A stretch of 64,000 bases of DNA from Symbiodinium natans (lineage: Eukaryota; Sar; Dinophyceae; Suessiales; Symbiodiniaceae), in NCBI GenBank assembly GCA_905221605.1, contig CAJNDS010001535.1:414868-478867 (forward strand), read 5' to 3'. Positions 1 to 10,264 of this stretch are shown in pieces. The notes beneath the pieces were generated by a model. That model was not told the DNA's origin. It worked only from the letters and a program-made list of their open reading frames with translations, and did no database searches. Made by a program: the position numbers and the translations under genes. Within the stretch, counting starts at the first letter, position 1. Every line of letters starts with the position of its first letter.

Positions 1-199
1 TCGATGGTGACCGTGCAAAACTGTGGCGAGACCCTCAACCCTAAACCCTAAACCCTAAACCCTGAGCCCTAAACCCTAAACCCTAAACCTCAAACCCTAA
101 ACCCCAAGCCCCAAACACCAAACCGAGGTGGAGCTGGTGCTGCTAAGCTTGGGCCTGTCGCTATCAGCATGGCAGGAGTGCGAGATGCTACCATCATAG
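1..199 (+). CDS. 3' end of an unrecognised gene (two exons, partial)
   Basis: Bases 1-30 read SMVTVQNCGE and bases 128-199 read VELVLLSLGLSLSAWQECEM followed by three residues and a TAG stop. Joining them keeps phase 0. Between them lies a 97-bp segment (31-127) made almost only of CCCTAAA-like units, so it is probably an intron. Both junctions end in CGAG, and the left side has no GT, so the exact boundary is unclear. The gene continues off the left edge. No family is recognised; the second exon is hydrophobic and leucine-rich. Confidence 0.45.
31..127 (-). repeat. Telomere-like C-strand array filling a putative intron
   Basis: About 13 units of CCCTAAA with variants (CCCTGAG, CCTCAAA, CCCCAAG). 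It lies between two in-frame coding pieces. Confidence 0.8.
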
Positions 200-201
200 T
201 G

Positions 202-348
202 CTTGAAGGTTCATGGGTACTCATAAGTAGGGTTAGGGTTTAGGGTTTGGGGTTGAGGGTTTAGAGTTCTAAGTCCCCTATGTATGGTTATAACCATCCT
301 TACCCTTCTTATATCCCTACTTCTAAGGAACCATGAACCTCCAAGTAG
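202..348. mobile_element. Foldback element family C, copy 1, interrupted by a TTTAGGG array
   Basis: The ends are inverted repeats: cttgaaggttcatgggtac at the left and accatgaacctccaagtag at the right. Degenerate TTTAGGG units lie at 229-267 inside the left arm. No coding capacity. Related copies are at 10667, 20643, 31421, 43951 and 48878. It fills most of the gap between the preceding stop codon (199) and the ankyrin gene. Confidence 0.75.
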
Positions 349-391
349 GTTTCTTTTTTGGAGACCCGGCCGTAACCCTGCTGTGTCGAAG

Positions 392-2556
392 ATGCTGCAA
401 AGAGTTCGCGCGGCAGGCCCAAGCTTCAGGAGCCTAGGGACCATGGTTCTGTCCTGCTTAGCGCCCTCCGGCTCCTCGCATGGGCGCGCCCCTCGCACAT
501 CTCTGGAGTTCTATGCGGCTGAAGTGCAAAGGAACGCGGAGGCGCATGCCTTCAGCTTCGGCGGCTCCTTTGCGATGTATACCGTCCCTCTCAAGGATCT
601 CCTCGACATGCAAGCGGTGAGATGCCATGAGGAGCTTCTGGCAGAGGGTCTGCTCGTGGCGTATGACCGGCACTTAGGGACGGCGATCTTCATCTCCCAC
701 CAATGGCGCAGCCGGAACCATCCGGACCCAGATGCCCGTCAACTTCGGGTGCTCCAAACTGCATTGCAGAACCTCTTGTCTGGGAAGACAAGCATCTCAG
801 CACCCATCATCCACGAGATTGTTTTCGGCTCGGTGCACACTCCCACAGCGGCGGAGCTCTCTGCAACACCTCTCTTTGTGTGGTACGACTACTTTTCTTG
901 CCCACAGGATGAGGGTGACAAAGCGGTTGCTGATCGAATGAGTGCTATCAACAGCATTCCGTCCTATGTTGGCAGGTGCCAGACCCTAAACCCTAAACCC
1001 TAAACCCTAAACCCTAAACCCTAAACCCTAAACCCTAAACCCTAAACCCTAAACCCTAATATGTTGGCAGGTGCCAGTACTTCATCATCCTGTGCCCCGC
1101 ACAGGAGGACGAGTTTGGACAGATGCTGAGCGGCAAAACTTGGGCCGAGAGGGCCTGGTGTAGGGCGGAGAGGGTCGCGCGTGAGCTTGCCTGCAGCAGT
1201 GGCTTTCCTTTTGCAGTGGAGAGCACCACGCATGTGACCCTTGTCAACCAACAGCTGGGATTTTTATGCCCGCCTGGAGAGGGCCACCTCTCTTTTGATG
1301 AGGATCGGCAGAAGCTTGCCACGATAATGGTGCAGCTCATTTGGAACAAGCTCTCGCACTGCTTGATGCAAGGTGACTTGCACAGTTACCGTCTGATCTT
1401 GAATCAGCAGGATGCACGCTTGAAGAACCTCGACACCAGACCCGTTGACCTCGCCATACCGGGCTTCAACCCGAGGGAGAATCCCGACGATGACCCGGAA
1501 GGGTTCACGCTGGCAAACTTCATGCACCAGAACGGCTTCGAAACGATCTCTCAGAGGGATGAGTCGGGCTGGACACCGCTGTGCTATGCAGCAATGAATG
1601 GTGACACCTGCATCATTGCGGCACTACTGAAGAGAAGAGCCGATCCGAACGAGAAAGTGACGAAGAAGGATCCGAAAGCCTATGTTCAGAAGAACACTTC
1701 CGCCGTTAGCATCTGTGCCTGGTTCGGCCGGAATGAAGCATTGAAGTTGCTCTTGTCTGCACGGGCCCATCCTGATGCTCTGTCTGGGCTGAAGCAAACG
1801 GCTTTGGAGTGGGCGTGCTGTGGCAACAACGTCGAAGGCGTTCGCTTGCTGCTGGATGCTCGTGCTGATCATACCATCCAGAACATCATGGGCTGCACAC
1901 CGTTTCAAGCAGGGTGTTGCATGGGATCCGTCGACACCATGCAGGCCATGTTGGAGCATGCTCCTGGCTCCATGTCATATTCAGTCCTGACTTTCTCAAA
2001 CAGAGCTTGGGGGTTTTGGGGGCAGGGCGAGAGGGCTGCAATCTCAAAAGTGTCCCCACTCACCGTGTCACAGTGGAAGTCCCCAGGTCAGATCCTGCAA
2101 CACAGCCTGCACTTCAGCCTCTTGTTGGGCGAGGGCTCCGGTCAGGCGGTGTGTATGCTCTTGCAGTCCCGTGCAGATGTGAACGAGAGGTGCAACTTCT
2201 TCAAGACGAAGACCTATGGCTGGTGGGCCTTACTCAAATCCCTAAGCTTGGCACACAGCGCAGGCTACACCTCCAAGCTCCGGAAGCTCGCCTACCACCA
2301 CCATGGCGCCACGCCGCTCATGTTCAGCGTGCTGGCCGGCACCTTCGAGGCCACATATGCCTTGCTCCGTGCAGGCGCCCGCACGGACCTGCGCAACGGC
2401 CGCGGCAAAGTGGTGCTTGACCTGGCCCGAGAGATTGGGGCAACAGACCTTATGAAGGCCCTGGAGGCTGCCTCGCTTCCCTCCCTTGCTTCACCTCTTT
2501 CTGCTCCTTCGGCTTCTTGGGAAACTCAGGACCCACTGATGGCGGAGAGCTTTTGA
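392..2556 (+). CDS. Ankyrin-repeat protein with N-terminal HET/TIR-like domain
   Basis: Two exons, 392-975 and 1071-2556, give 689 residues. ATG 392 was chosen because the open frame upstream runs through a foldback element; ATG 443 is an alternative. Residues about 95-240 carry IFISHQW, VWYDYFSCPQ, SIPSYVGRCQ / YFIILCP and TWAERAWCR, a pattern I associate with algal proteins resembling HET or TIR-type domains. From about residue 360 there are ankyrin repeats (GWTPLCYAAMNGD, LKQTALEWACCGNNVEGVRL, GATPLMFSVLAGTFEATYAL). The tail is Ser/Ala-rich. This implies a cytosolic protein-interaction or signalling role, which is inference. The one intron consists only of telomere-like repeats and half of an 18-bp exon duplication. 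The second exon is a 1.5-kb uninterrupted frame, unusually long for this window. Confidence 0.93.
965..1077 (+). repeat. Telomere-repeat intron between 18-bp direct duplications
   Basis: tatgttggcaggtgccag occurs at 965-982 and again at 1060-1077. Bases 983-1059 between them are exactly 11 units of ACCCTAA (77 bp). Splicing from GT at 976-977 to AG at 1069-1070 removes 95 bp and rebuilds SIPSYVGRCQYFIILCP in frame. The intron is therefore one duplication plus the array, as expected of an insertion that became an intron at once. Confidence 0.95.
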
Positions 2557-3678
2557 GTTCGCTTGCATAATCGCGGTCGGTCAAGGTGCAGCGGCACAAC
2601 TTGATCTGATTCCCGCGATCTCGACATCCTGACGCAGCCATCGAGGCGCAAGGGATGCGTGGCTCGGGAGCCACGGATTTTCCAAGCGCAGTGACCTCCA
2701 TTGGCGTGTTGTGGGGGCTGCCTTAGGCAGCTCTGCTTTTTCTGGAGTTGCCCTGAGTCTGCTCTGGGGATCTTGGCGGTTTGTCTCACGTCCACTCTGC
2801 ATTAAACTTTTTTTGGTGTGCGCAGCTTTCTTCGCGGGCTGCCTGTCCAGTCCTTCTCTATGAAGGCCTTTTCCTTGGCAGACAGCTTGTCCATGGATTG
2901 CCCTTTGCCACCTAAAAACAGACAAGATGCACGTGGAAAAGCAAAAGGAGCACATTCGAAACTGAGAGTGCCAAGGATTGAAGCGGATAGCGATGCTTTC
3001 GGGCGGGGTGATGCTTACGCAGGGCCTTTTTGTATTGTGAGCGACTGTTCTGTAGAGGATCAGCCATCCGAGCTGGTCGGCCAAGCAGTGGACGGCTGTC
3101 GTCTTACAAGGACCGACGTGCAGGAGACAAGGTAGCCTGTCTGCGGATGCCGAGCTGTGTGCTGTATTCTTTGGGACCCGCGCAGGTCAGGACCAGTTCC
3201 GCCGAGAGTTCTCAAAGGATCTCGCACCCACGCAGACGGCCGATGCCACAGGGCGTGCATCAATGCTTTCGTTGTCCGCGTGGGACGCATAGCCGATGGA
3301 AGAGGGAGGTGGGGTGTGCCGTCTCCTCCATTGCAATAGTATTGTAGCTATGGCAAAGAGTGGCTCAAAAAGCTCAAGAAGGTGAAGGGAACTGAGGAGG
3401 TCGGGTGAAGAAAAGGGGGGGAAAAGGAGTTGAAGGAGGAGAGTGATCCCTTGTGGCTGTAGAGAGGCGTAGGACGAGGAGCCCCGCTTTGGAAAACGTC
3501 CCACATGTTGGGCCCTCTTCGTAGCCCTCACAAGCACACATACGCGGACACGTCGATTTCATGCTTCAAGGCCTGGTGACCTACCTCGGTGCCGCCAACG
3601 AGACAAACTCGTATGTCTGTAGATTTGAGGTGTCGCCTGCGCCTCAGACTCACACTCCTCGCTTCCGCTGGATCCCCT
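2557..3678. other. Downstream region without supported gene
   Basis: No telomere array and no exon that can be defended. Short overlapping frames on both strands look random. It probably includes the 3' UTR of the ankyrin gene. Confidence 0.5.
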
Positions 3679-3821
3679 ACTTGGAAGTTCAGGGTACTGA
3701 TAACCCGATTTTAAGTGTAGTTATAAACCACTTTAAGCCCTTTCAGTACCCTAATAGGGTCATACTTGGGTTATAAGTGCAGCTATAAGTGGGTTACTAA
3801 GTACCATGGACCTCCAAGTAG
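3679..3821. mobile_element. Foldback element family B, copy 1
   Basis: The left end is cttggaagttcagggtactg and the right end is its near inverse, agtaccatggacctccaag. The interior is also partly palindromic (ataacccgatt / gggttataagtgc). No array inside; this is the cleanest copy besides 60621-60765. Confidence 0.8.
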
Positions 3822-4082
3822 GTTCTTTTGGTAGCTTCGTTGAAGCCTCAGGTCTGGAATTCAAGACATTGTTCCTTGGGTCGAGCAGGTGGGTGTCCCA
3901 AGGAGTTTTGTGTTGGTCTGCATGTGGGTCGTCGCTGTGCAGGAGCAGCCCTCGCTGAACTTGTCCCTGCACTTCAGGACAGGCATATAAGCGCCCGGAT
4001 AGGGCGGCACCACGCTGCATCCGCAAGTAGCTGGCGACAATCCTGTACTGCTCTGCTTCTTGGGTCCTTGTGGTCAATGCAA

Positions 4083-4186
4083 TGAGGTCATTCAACCCTA
4101 AACGCTAAACCCTAAACCCTAAACCCTAAACCCTAAACCCTAAACCCTAAACCCTAAACCCTAAACCCTAAACCCTAAACCGCTTT
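4083..4186 (-). repeat. C-strand telomere-like array
   Basis: About 13 CCCTAAA units ending just before a ctttcag acceptor and exon 4190. Confidence 0.9.
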
Positions 4187-4189
4187 CAG

Positions 4190-4281
4190 GAGCGGCTTCT
4201 TCTTGGACACCGGCCGCTCCATTACGGTGCATCCGCAGATCACAGGGGCCAGGCCCAGTTGCCCCCTGCAGGGCCTGAGGG
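4190..4281 (+). CDS. Orphan exon, unrecognised
   Basis: The exon follows ctttcag and ends in a G-strand array. The most protein-like frame contains SGFFLDTGRSITVHPQITGA; a second frame is also open. It sits between a C-strand array upstream and a G-strand array downstream, the usual exon setting here. No family recognised. Confidence 0.35.
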
Positions 4282-4707
4282 GTTTAGGGTTTAGGGTTTA
4301 GGGTTTAGGGTTTGGGGGGGGTTTCGGGGAACCCTTCCATGCACTATGCCTTTGTGAGTGCGCCTTTGTTGGGATGCGCACACTCCCTTCCCGGCGTTCG
4401 CCCAAAATTCCCAAAGACTGAGACCTCAACCTCAGCCCGAAAATTCCGTTCAGACACCCGGGCAAAGAGAGAACCACATCTTCCCGAACACTTGGAACAC
4501 ATCTTCTCGACCTTCGCAGGGCGCTTCCAGCTCCCTGCGCTGCCGCACCCCCAGACGCCCCCAGACATCGGGGCGCTGACCCTGTCCCAGCGCTGTCCGA
4601 GCTGGCCGGGCTGTCCGAGAGAGAAGCAGAAGTCGCATACCCTAAGCCCTAAACCCTAAACCCCAAACCCTAAACCCTAAACCCTAAACCCTAAACCCTA
4701 AACCCTC
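4281..4707. repeat. Intron-like stretch: G-strand array, unique DNA, C-strand array
   Basis: TTTAGGG units run 4281-4320 and CCCTAAA units 4640-4706. The roughly 320 bp between are open in several frames without recognisable coding. The G-then-C order forms an inverted repeat around the stretch. Confidence 0.7.
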
Positions 4708-4709
4708 AG

Positions 4710-4818
4710 GGTTGTGCTGTTCCTGCCTCTAACTGAGGACCTGCATCACTGCTCTGTGCTGGTGATGGGCTCCGGCTTCACGATCGGCGCAGCGTGCACC
4801 GCTGGGCGCATGCGATTG
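4710..4818 (+). CDS. Orphan exon, unrecognised
   Basis: After ccctcag the frame reads VVLFLPLTEDLHHCSVLVMG, then SGFTIGAACTAGRMRL. A TTTAGGG array starts at 4832. Hydrophobic segments suggest a buried strand or membrane-associated part. It may belong to the same gene as 4190-4281. No family recognised. Confidence 0.4.
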
Positions 4819-5011
4819 GGATGCGCCACAAATTAGGGTTTAGGGTTTAGGGTTTAGGGTTTTGGCCTTTCAACGGTAGAAGCCCCCAAGCCCGAGAGCC
4901 CACATGCTCGCAGCCCGGAAGCAGGTACACGTGCCTGTTCGCCTCACCTGGGCACGGCGAGCGCTGGCTCGTCTCTCCGGCTCAGGCAGCCCCTTCTGGC
5001 GGGATTGTGAA

Positions 5012-5182
5012 TCCAGGGACTAAAGGAGGGACCCTTATAAGGGACCTTAGGGGTTCTTTGGGGCTTATCTAGGGGCTACTTAGCCATATAGGGACTGTAT
5101 AAGGTATATAAATAAATATATAAATATGGGGGGAATAAGATTGAGGGTCCCTTCTAGGGTCCCTCCTCATACCCCTTAAGTG
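5012..5182. mobile_element. Foldback element family F, copy 1
   Basis: Ends such as ggactaaaggagggaccctt and agggtccctcctcatacccc are inverted. The interior is AT-rich (tatataaataaatatataaa). A related copy lies at 18665-18815. Confidence 0.7.
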
Positions 5183-5814
5183 AAGCAAGGGCGCGATTGA
5201 CCCTTGAGCAGGTATGCGGGTCTACATGGACTATTCAAGCAGGTATGTTCTGTCAATCTAAGCCGCACGACGGACGAAGTCGGGTGGATTTTACGGTGCT
5301 GGTCTCATGGTCGTTCTGACCACAAGCCGCGGTCTTTGACCACTGCAGGGGGGGGGGGGGCGATACAGTGGGTGGTACGGCTACACCTCGACTTCGGGGG
5401 AAGAGACTGGTATCTCAGGTTTCTTTAAGCTCTTGTCCCCGCTCCCGTTTGCACCTAGGGCCACTCTCTTGACAGCTTCTTCTGGACTGATAGCTTTGGC
5501 TCGAAAGCTGTTCCTGGGACGTGCTTGGCGTCAACTTTCCTTGGAGGCCAGGAGCTTTGAGTGCCGGTAACCTGTCAGAACTGTAGCTATTGGAGTCCCT
5601 GTTGCAATGAGGACCTGAGTCCCTGTTCTGATACGACTTGTCCTTCTGTAGCTTCATTCAGAGAGCGATGCAAGACGAAGAACTGATACAACTGTTTAGG
5701 CTGAATACTCGTTGGTGCCGCAAGGCTAAGACGACAGGTTCTGAGGAGTTCTCGAGTAGCAAGTATGAGCGCATCAGGGTCATGCTCATGGACAGAGATC
5801 CAGTGCCGTGTACG

Positions 5815-6095
5815 CCCTTAGCCCTGAACCCCGAACCCCCGAAGACCCCAAATCCTCAGCCCTAAGCCCCTAGACCCTAACCTGCTTAGCCTCTAAACTT
5901 CTTAACCCCGAACCTTCTCAACCCCTCAACCCCAAAACCTAAACCCCAAACCCTCAACCCTCAACCCCAAACCCCAAACCCAAACCCTAAACCCTAAACC
6001 CCAAACCCCAAACCCCAAACCCCAAACCCAAACCCTAGACCCTAAACCCTAAATCCTAAACCCTAAACCCGAAACCCTAAACCCTAAACCCTTTA
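5815..6095 (-). repeat. Long degenerate C-strand array
   Basis: About 280 bp of CCCTAAA, CCCCAAA, CCCTCAA and CCCTAGA units. It precedes the exon at 6131. Confidence 0.85.
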
Positions 6096-6130
6096 ATGTT
6101 TTTTGACGTTAAAGCGCCATCCTCCTTCAG

Positions 6131-6191
6131 CTGCACGCAGCGAGGCCCTCTCGGAAGCAGCATGGCATCGCCTCAACCTCAGCTCTGGGGG
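6131..6191 (+). CDS. Orphan exon, unrecognised
   Basis: It follows cctccttcag and reads LHAARPSRKQHGIASTSALG. It ends G|GTTTAGGG, with the donor GT taken from the array. Arrays flank it (C before, G after). Function unknown. Confidence 0.4.
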
Positions 6192-6305
6192 GTTTAGGGT
6201 TTAGGGTTTGGAGTTTAGGGTTTAGGGTTTAGGGTTTAGGGTTTAGGGTACAAGGTGAGGGTTTGGGGTTTGGGGTTTAGGGTCAGGGATTTAGGGTTGA
6301 GGGCT
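6192..6305 (+). repeat. G-strand array
   Basis: TTTAGGG units with TTTGGGG and TTGAGGG variants, starting directly at the exon end. Confidence 0.85.
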
Positions 6306-6579
6306 CCAGCACGAGTCAGGCCTCAGCGATCTGGGTTTTGTAGGGGATTTGCGGGGCTGTTGGGGGGTTTCACTCCTCATCGAGTGTTTAGGGGTTTAGC
6401 GGGTCTGTTATGAGATCTTTGTATGACCTTACACCCGACTTCGACGCCGAGATTTCCGCCGCGTGCACAGGCATCCGTACCCGCATTTGCTGCCGCCCTC
6501 TCCGTTGCCCGGGATGCGCCCGGTGGCCCAAGCCGGGATTCGCAGCCCTAAGCCGTATAGCCCTGAGCCCTAAGCCAAG

Positions 6580-6690
6580 CACAAACCCTAAACCCCAAAC
6601 CCCAAAACCCTAAACCCTAAACCCTGAACCCTGAACCCCAAACCCTAAACCCCCAACCCTAAGCCCTAAACCCTCGACCCAACAGGCCCT
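6580..6690 (-). repeat. Degenerate C-strand array
   Basis: CCCTAAA, CCCCAAA and CCCTGAA units. The open frame over 6410-6612 partly reads this array and is not called as a gene. Confidence 0.8.
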
Positions 6691-6734
6691 AAAGTGCAAG
6701 AAGTCACCCCAAGTTCAAGATTGTGTCATGTCTA

Positions 6735-6886
6735 CGTGGAGGTTCAGGGTGCTTGTTAACCAATTCTGTACTTATAACCCACTGATAAACCCCTTAAGTG
6801 CCCTAATATGGTTACTATAAGTACAGTTATATTTGGTTAATGCGTACCATGAACCTCCTTAAACCCTAAACCCTAAACCCTAAACC
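6735..6886. mobile_element. Foldback element family B, copy 2, joined to a C-strand array
   Basis: The element runs from gtggaggttcagggt to accatgaacctcc (6858). CCCTAAA units follow directly where other copies continue with aagtagg. The B copy at 32291 is joined to an array at the same internal position. Confidence 0.75.
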
Positions 6887-6917
6887 GCCCCTCCGGGCCA
6901 CCGCACTGGGAGCCCCT

Positions 6918-7111
6918 TCTTGGAGGTTCATGGTTTAGGGTTTAGGGTTTAGGGTTTAGGGTTTAGGGTTTAGGGTTCATGGTACTTAGTATAGCCCAAT
7001 TCCAACTGTACTTGTAACCCAATGATAAGCCTGTTAGGGTACTTAAGGGGCTTATAATTGGGTTAAAGACTACACGTACAATTGGGTCACAAAGTACGCG
7101 GAAACTCCAAG
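6918..7111. mobile_element. Foldback element family B, copy 3, with inserted TTTAGGG array
   Basis: The left arm cttggaggttcatgg is interrupted after position 6933 by exactly six TTTAGGG units (6934-6975). The element then resumes with a repeated ttcatgg (6976-6982) and continues to aaactccaag. The 7-bp duplication ttcatgg flanks the array. Confidence 0.85.
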
Positions 7112-7282
7112 TTCCCTGCAAGTCCAGCCATTGAGAGTTTTAAGCGCGTGCCCTTCTCCCTCTTTTCAATACAAGCCGCCGCTCGGCACAATCCAAAAAA
7201 CAAGTCTACACGGGATGAAGGTCCCTGGCGAAGCTTGTGGAGAGAGATCCTGTTGAGAGATTTTCCACACACCCCTGCGCAG

Positions 7283-7442
7283 CCTTCACAGTAAACCCTA
7301 AACCCTAAACCCTAAACCCTAAACCCTAAACCCTAAACCCTAAACCCTAAACCCTAAACCCTAAACCCTAAACCCTAAACCCTAAACCCTAAACCCTAAA
7401 CCCTAAACCCTAAACCCTAAACCCTAAACCCCTTCACTGTTA
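7283..7442 (-). repeat. C-strand array with imperfect flanking duplication
   Basis: About 20 CCCTAAA units lie between ccttcacagtaa (7283-7294) and ccttcactgtta (7431-7442), which match at 10 of 12 positions. Confidence 0.8.
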
Positions 7443-7579
7443 CCCCGAAGGTTCGCCCTCGCCTTCTCATCGGGTTGTTGTCACTGGCCCGACGACTTTT
7501 GCAGGATGGGCCGGTCACTTAGAGGCAGCCTTATGACCTAACATCACCCTATCCTGGATGCGAGTCTGTGTCGTAGAGT

Positions 7580-7678
7580 GGGGGGTTTACGAAAATAGGG
7601 GACCCTAAAATAGACCACCAAATACTGTAGTAGGATCCCCTTATATTAAGGACTACCCCTAATTTTCGGAAACCTCCA
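7580..7678. mobile_element. Foldback element family D, copy 1
   Basis: Inverted ends gggggtttacgaaaatagg and ctaattttcggaaacctcc. The family has about a dozen whole or half copies in the window. Confidence 0.75.
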
Positions 7679-7796
7679 CATGCCATTGTGAGGGGAGGCA
7701 GGGCCACGAAACCTCGAGATCCTTCTGGCGGCCTAGGCGCCACCGCAATCCCCGCAGACCTGTCAGGGCCCTAGTCCGCCCTACTCCTGTGTGCCA

Positions 7797-7886
7797 GGGT
7801 TAAACCCTAAACCCTAAACCCTAAACCCTAAACCCTAAACCCTAAACCCTAAACCCTAAACCCTAAACCCTAAACCCTAAACCCGG
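7797..7886 (-). repeat. C-strand array
   Basis: About 12 near-perfect CCCTAAA units. Confidence 0.9.
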
Positions 7887-7984
7887 CAAAAGAGGTGCTC
7901 CACCAATGTGGGTAGCCGGAGTTCAAGGCCTGCACGGAGTCCTGAAGTGGCGAAAAAGTTTTGTAACATAGACATACATACGCA

Positions 7985-8310
7985 CGTATGCGCATATATA
8001 TATATATATACACATGGTGTATAGCTAATTATATATGTATATATGTATTTGTATGTATCATATGTGTTTATATTTGAAGATGTAGGTGTATCTGTATGTG
8101 TATGTGCATGTGCACGTGCATGTGTATTTGCATTTTTCCATTAGGGCCCTGAGCAATGTTGGAACGGAGTTTGGAATATTGCTAAAGCCAAGTCTCTTCA
8201 GCACTGGTCATGGTCAGTAAACAGCGCACCCCCACGACCCCCTGTGTCGAGGCACGCCACTGATTCTAGGGTTTAGCGTTTAGGGTTTAGGGTTTAGGGT
8301 TTAGGGTTAC
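7985..8310. repeat. TA/TG-rich simple sequence then short G-strand array
   Basis: (TA)n and (TATG/TGCA)n run over about 7993-8125. Five or six TTTAGGG units follow at 8268-8310. No gene is seen between. Confidence 0.7.
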
Positions 8311-8639
8311 AGCTTGACAAACCACAGCTGGTGACCTGCTTTGCGATGCAACACGAGTTAGTTTGAAGTTTGCGGCACATCCGGGCAGGCGTTGGGCTTC
8401 CGGCACCAACTGTCGGCATTCAGCTCAGCTTTCTTTGCTTGCTTGGATTTGTTCGTCCCTTGATTGTTCTGTCTCTGTCAGGACGTTTTGTCAGAGGTCT
8501 GCCTGGTCTTCTTGCGTCATTCTCCGGATCATGGCTTGTTTGGGAGTTTGGTTTAAGGCCATGCGCTGGGTCGGGGTGTTTTTTTCGGTCATCTATGCAG
8601 GATGATAAGCAGATTGTCCTCCAATTCAATGCCCCAGAA

Positions 8640-8890
8640 CAAGAAGAAGAAAAAGAAGAATAAGAAGAATAAGAAGAAGAAGAAGAAGCAGAAGAAGAAG
8701 AAGAAGAAGAAGAAGAAGAAGAAGAAGAAGAAGAAGAAGAAGAAGAAGAAGAAGCAGAAGAAGAAGAAGAAGAAGAGGAAGAAGAAGAATAATAAGAAGA
8801 AGAATAATAAGAATAAGAAGAAGAAGAAGAAGAAGAGAGAGAGGGAGGGAGATACACAGAGAGAGAGACAGAGAGAGCGAGCGAGAGATA
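8640..8890. repeat. (AAG)n microsatellite passing into (GA)n
   Basis: About 65 AAG triplets with occasional AAT/CAG interruptions, then GAGAGAGA to 8890. Every reading frame stays open (poly-Lys, poly-Phe, poly-Ser, poly-Leu), so ORFs here carry no coding meaning. Confidence 0.95.
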
Positions 8891-9214
8891 GGGCACGCTT
8901 GCACATTCCGGTGTGTGTCAAGGCGGCTACATGACACCGGAAGAAGCCTCAGTTGAAAGCTGTCAGCTGTTCAGGTCTTGGCACTTTGCAGTTCCAGGAT
9001 TGCGCAGCAGTGAGAAGGAAACCGTGCAATCAGAAAACACATCCGGCGAGTGTAATCTCGTGGGCCCTACTTCTCCTGTCTGAGTCAGCCGAATCGGTGC
9101 CTGGGTGTGGGCAGCCGATGCCCAGAGTCCGAGGCTTTCCAACCGCCGATGCCCGGCCCGATGATGACCAAGGCTCCAGAATGGGCCCATGACGTAGGGC
9201 TCAAGGAACTTGAT

Positions 9215-9410
9215 CCTCCCCCTCTCTCTCTCTGCGGCTCTCTCTCGCTCTCTCTCTCTCTCTCACTCTCTCTCTCTCTCTCTCTCTCCTTTCTCTGATA
9301 TCTTTCTGCTTCATCTTCTTGTGAATACTATATTTTTTATTTCATTTATATATAGATCTGTATATATATATATATATCTGTCTCTCTCTCTCTCTGTCTC
9401 TGTTTTCGTC
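9215..9410. repeat. (CT)n and (TA)n microsatellites
   Basis: CT-dinucleotide tracts at about 9218-9297 and 9380-9400, with a TA tract between them. Confidence 0.9.
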
Positions 9411-9434
9411 TTATTCAAAACACATCAAGCGCAG

Positions 9435-9489
9435 GTCAGATCTGATGGCGCGCCGATGGCGAAGGCTGCGAGGGTGCATGAGCCTCTTG
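9435..9489 (+). CDS. Possible orphan exon
   Basis: After aagcgcag the frame reads VRSDGAPMAKAARVHEPL and meets a GTGCCTGC donor; a C-strand array (9502-9592) follows. Short, no family. Confidence 0.3.
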
Positions 9490-9501
9490 GTGCCTGCCCT
9501 A

Positions 9502-9592
9502 CACCCTAAACCCTAAACCCCCAAACCCTGAACCCTAACCCCCCAAGCCCTCAACCCTCAACCCTAAACCCTAAACCCTAAACTCCAAGCCC
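9502..9592 (-). repeat. Degenerate C-strand array
   Basis: CCCTAAA, CCCTCAA and CCCTGAA units. Confidence 0.8.
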
Positions 9593-9734
9593 CAACTAAA
9601 CCTTGAAAGCCCAGCACGAAACCGAAAGCTCCACGGCAGGTGTCAAGTAGCAAAGTGTGCCCTGCCAGGTGTTGTCAGATGGTGTGACGAAGGCCCGGTA
9701 CAATCCAATGTAGCCAGATATGACACGCATATGT

Positions 9735-9842
9735 GATATATATATATATGTACATATATATATACATATATATACATATATACAACATATATATATATAT
9801 ATATACATATACATATGCAGATACATACACACACACACACAC
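9735..9842. repeat. (TA)n / (CA)n microsatellite
   Basis: Runs of TATATA with TACATA, ending in (AC)n. Confidence 0.95.
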
Positions 9843-9980
9843 AGGCCCTGTGTTTTGGTGTGCGCATGCAGAATGCCATGATGCATGTTGGGTTGATTCA
9901 CTGTCCCCGTCAGACCTTGTCGGCGGGTGCTGTGACACGGGCGTGGGCCCAGGTTTGCATGTTTTTTTTTTGGGCTAAGG

Positions 9981-10082
9981 TTGGGATGTTCCCTCTTCTA
10001 CTAACAGTCCTTAATAGGGATTATAGCAGGGGGTACTATCATCCGCATTCAGGGCTGCTAGAAAAAAGGGGGAGCTTCCCAA
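9981..10082. mobile_element. Foldback element family A, copy 1
   Basis: The left end is ttgggatgttccctcttcta and the right end is gggggagcttcccaa, its inverse. The left arm contains aacagtccttaatagggatt, shared with copies at 17111, 36997, 40258, 40719, 59580 and 63443. Confidence 0.8.
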
Positions 10083-10264
10083 GGCTACGGGTTGAAGGTG
10101 GAGCTTTGTTGACATGAAGAGTCCTCGTACGAGTGACCAAACTACTGTGACTTTGATTTAGGGTTTAGGGTTTAGGGTTTAGGGTTTAGGGTTTAGGGTT
10201 TAGGGTTTTCAGGGCATTTCTGGAGACGGCTGAGTTGCCCCATAGGAGACAGGCAGAAGGAGTC

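Noticed and set aside
3345-3382. Weak resemblance to the dinoflagellate spliced leader end (tggctcaa...gctcaag)
   Set aside because: Only short scattered matches; not contiguous with the known leader.
8420-8937. Poly-Lys, poly-Ser, poly-Phe and poly-Leu frames
   Set aside because: All come from the (AAG)n tract.
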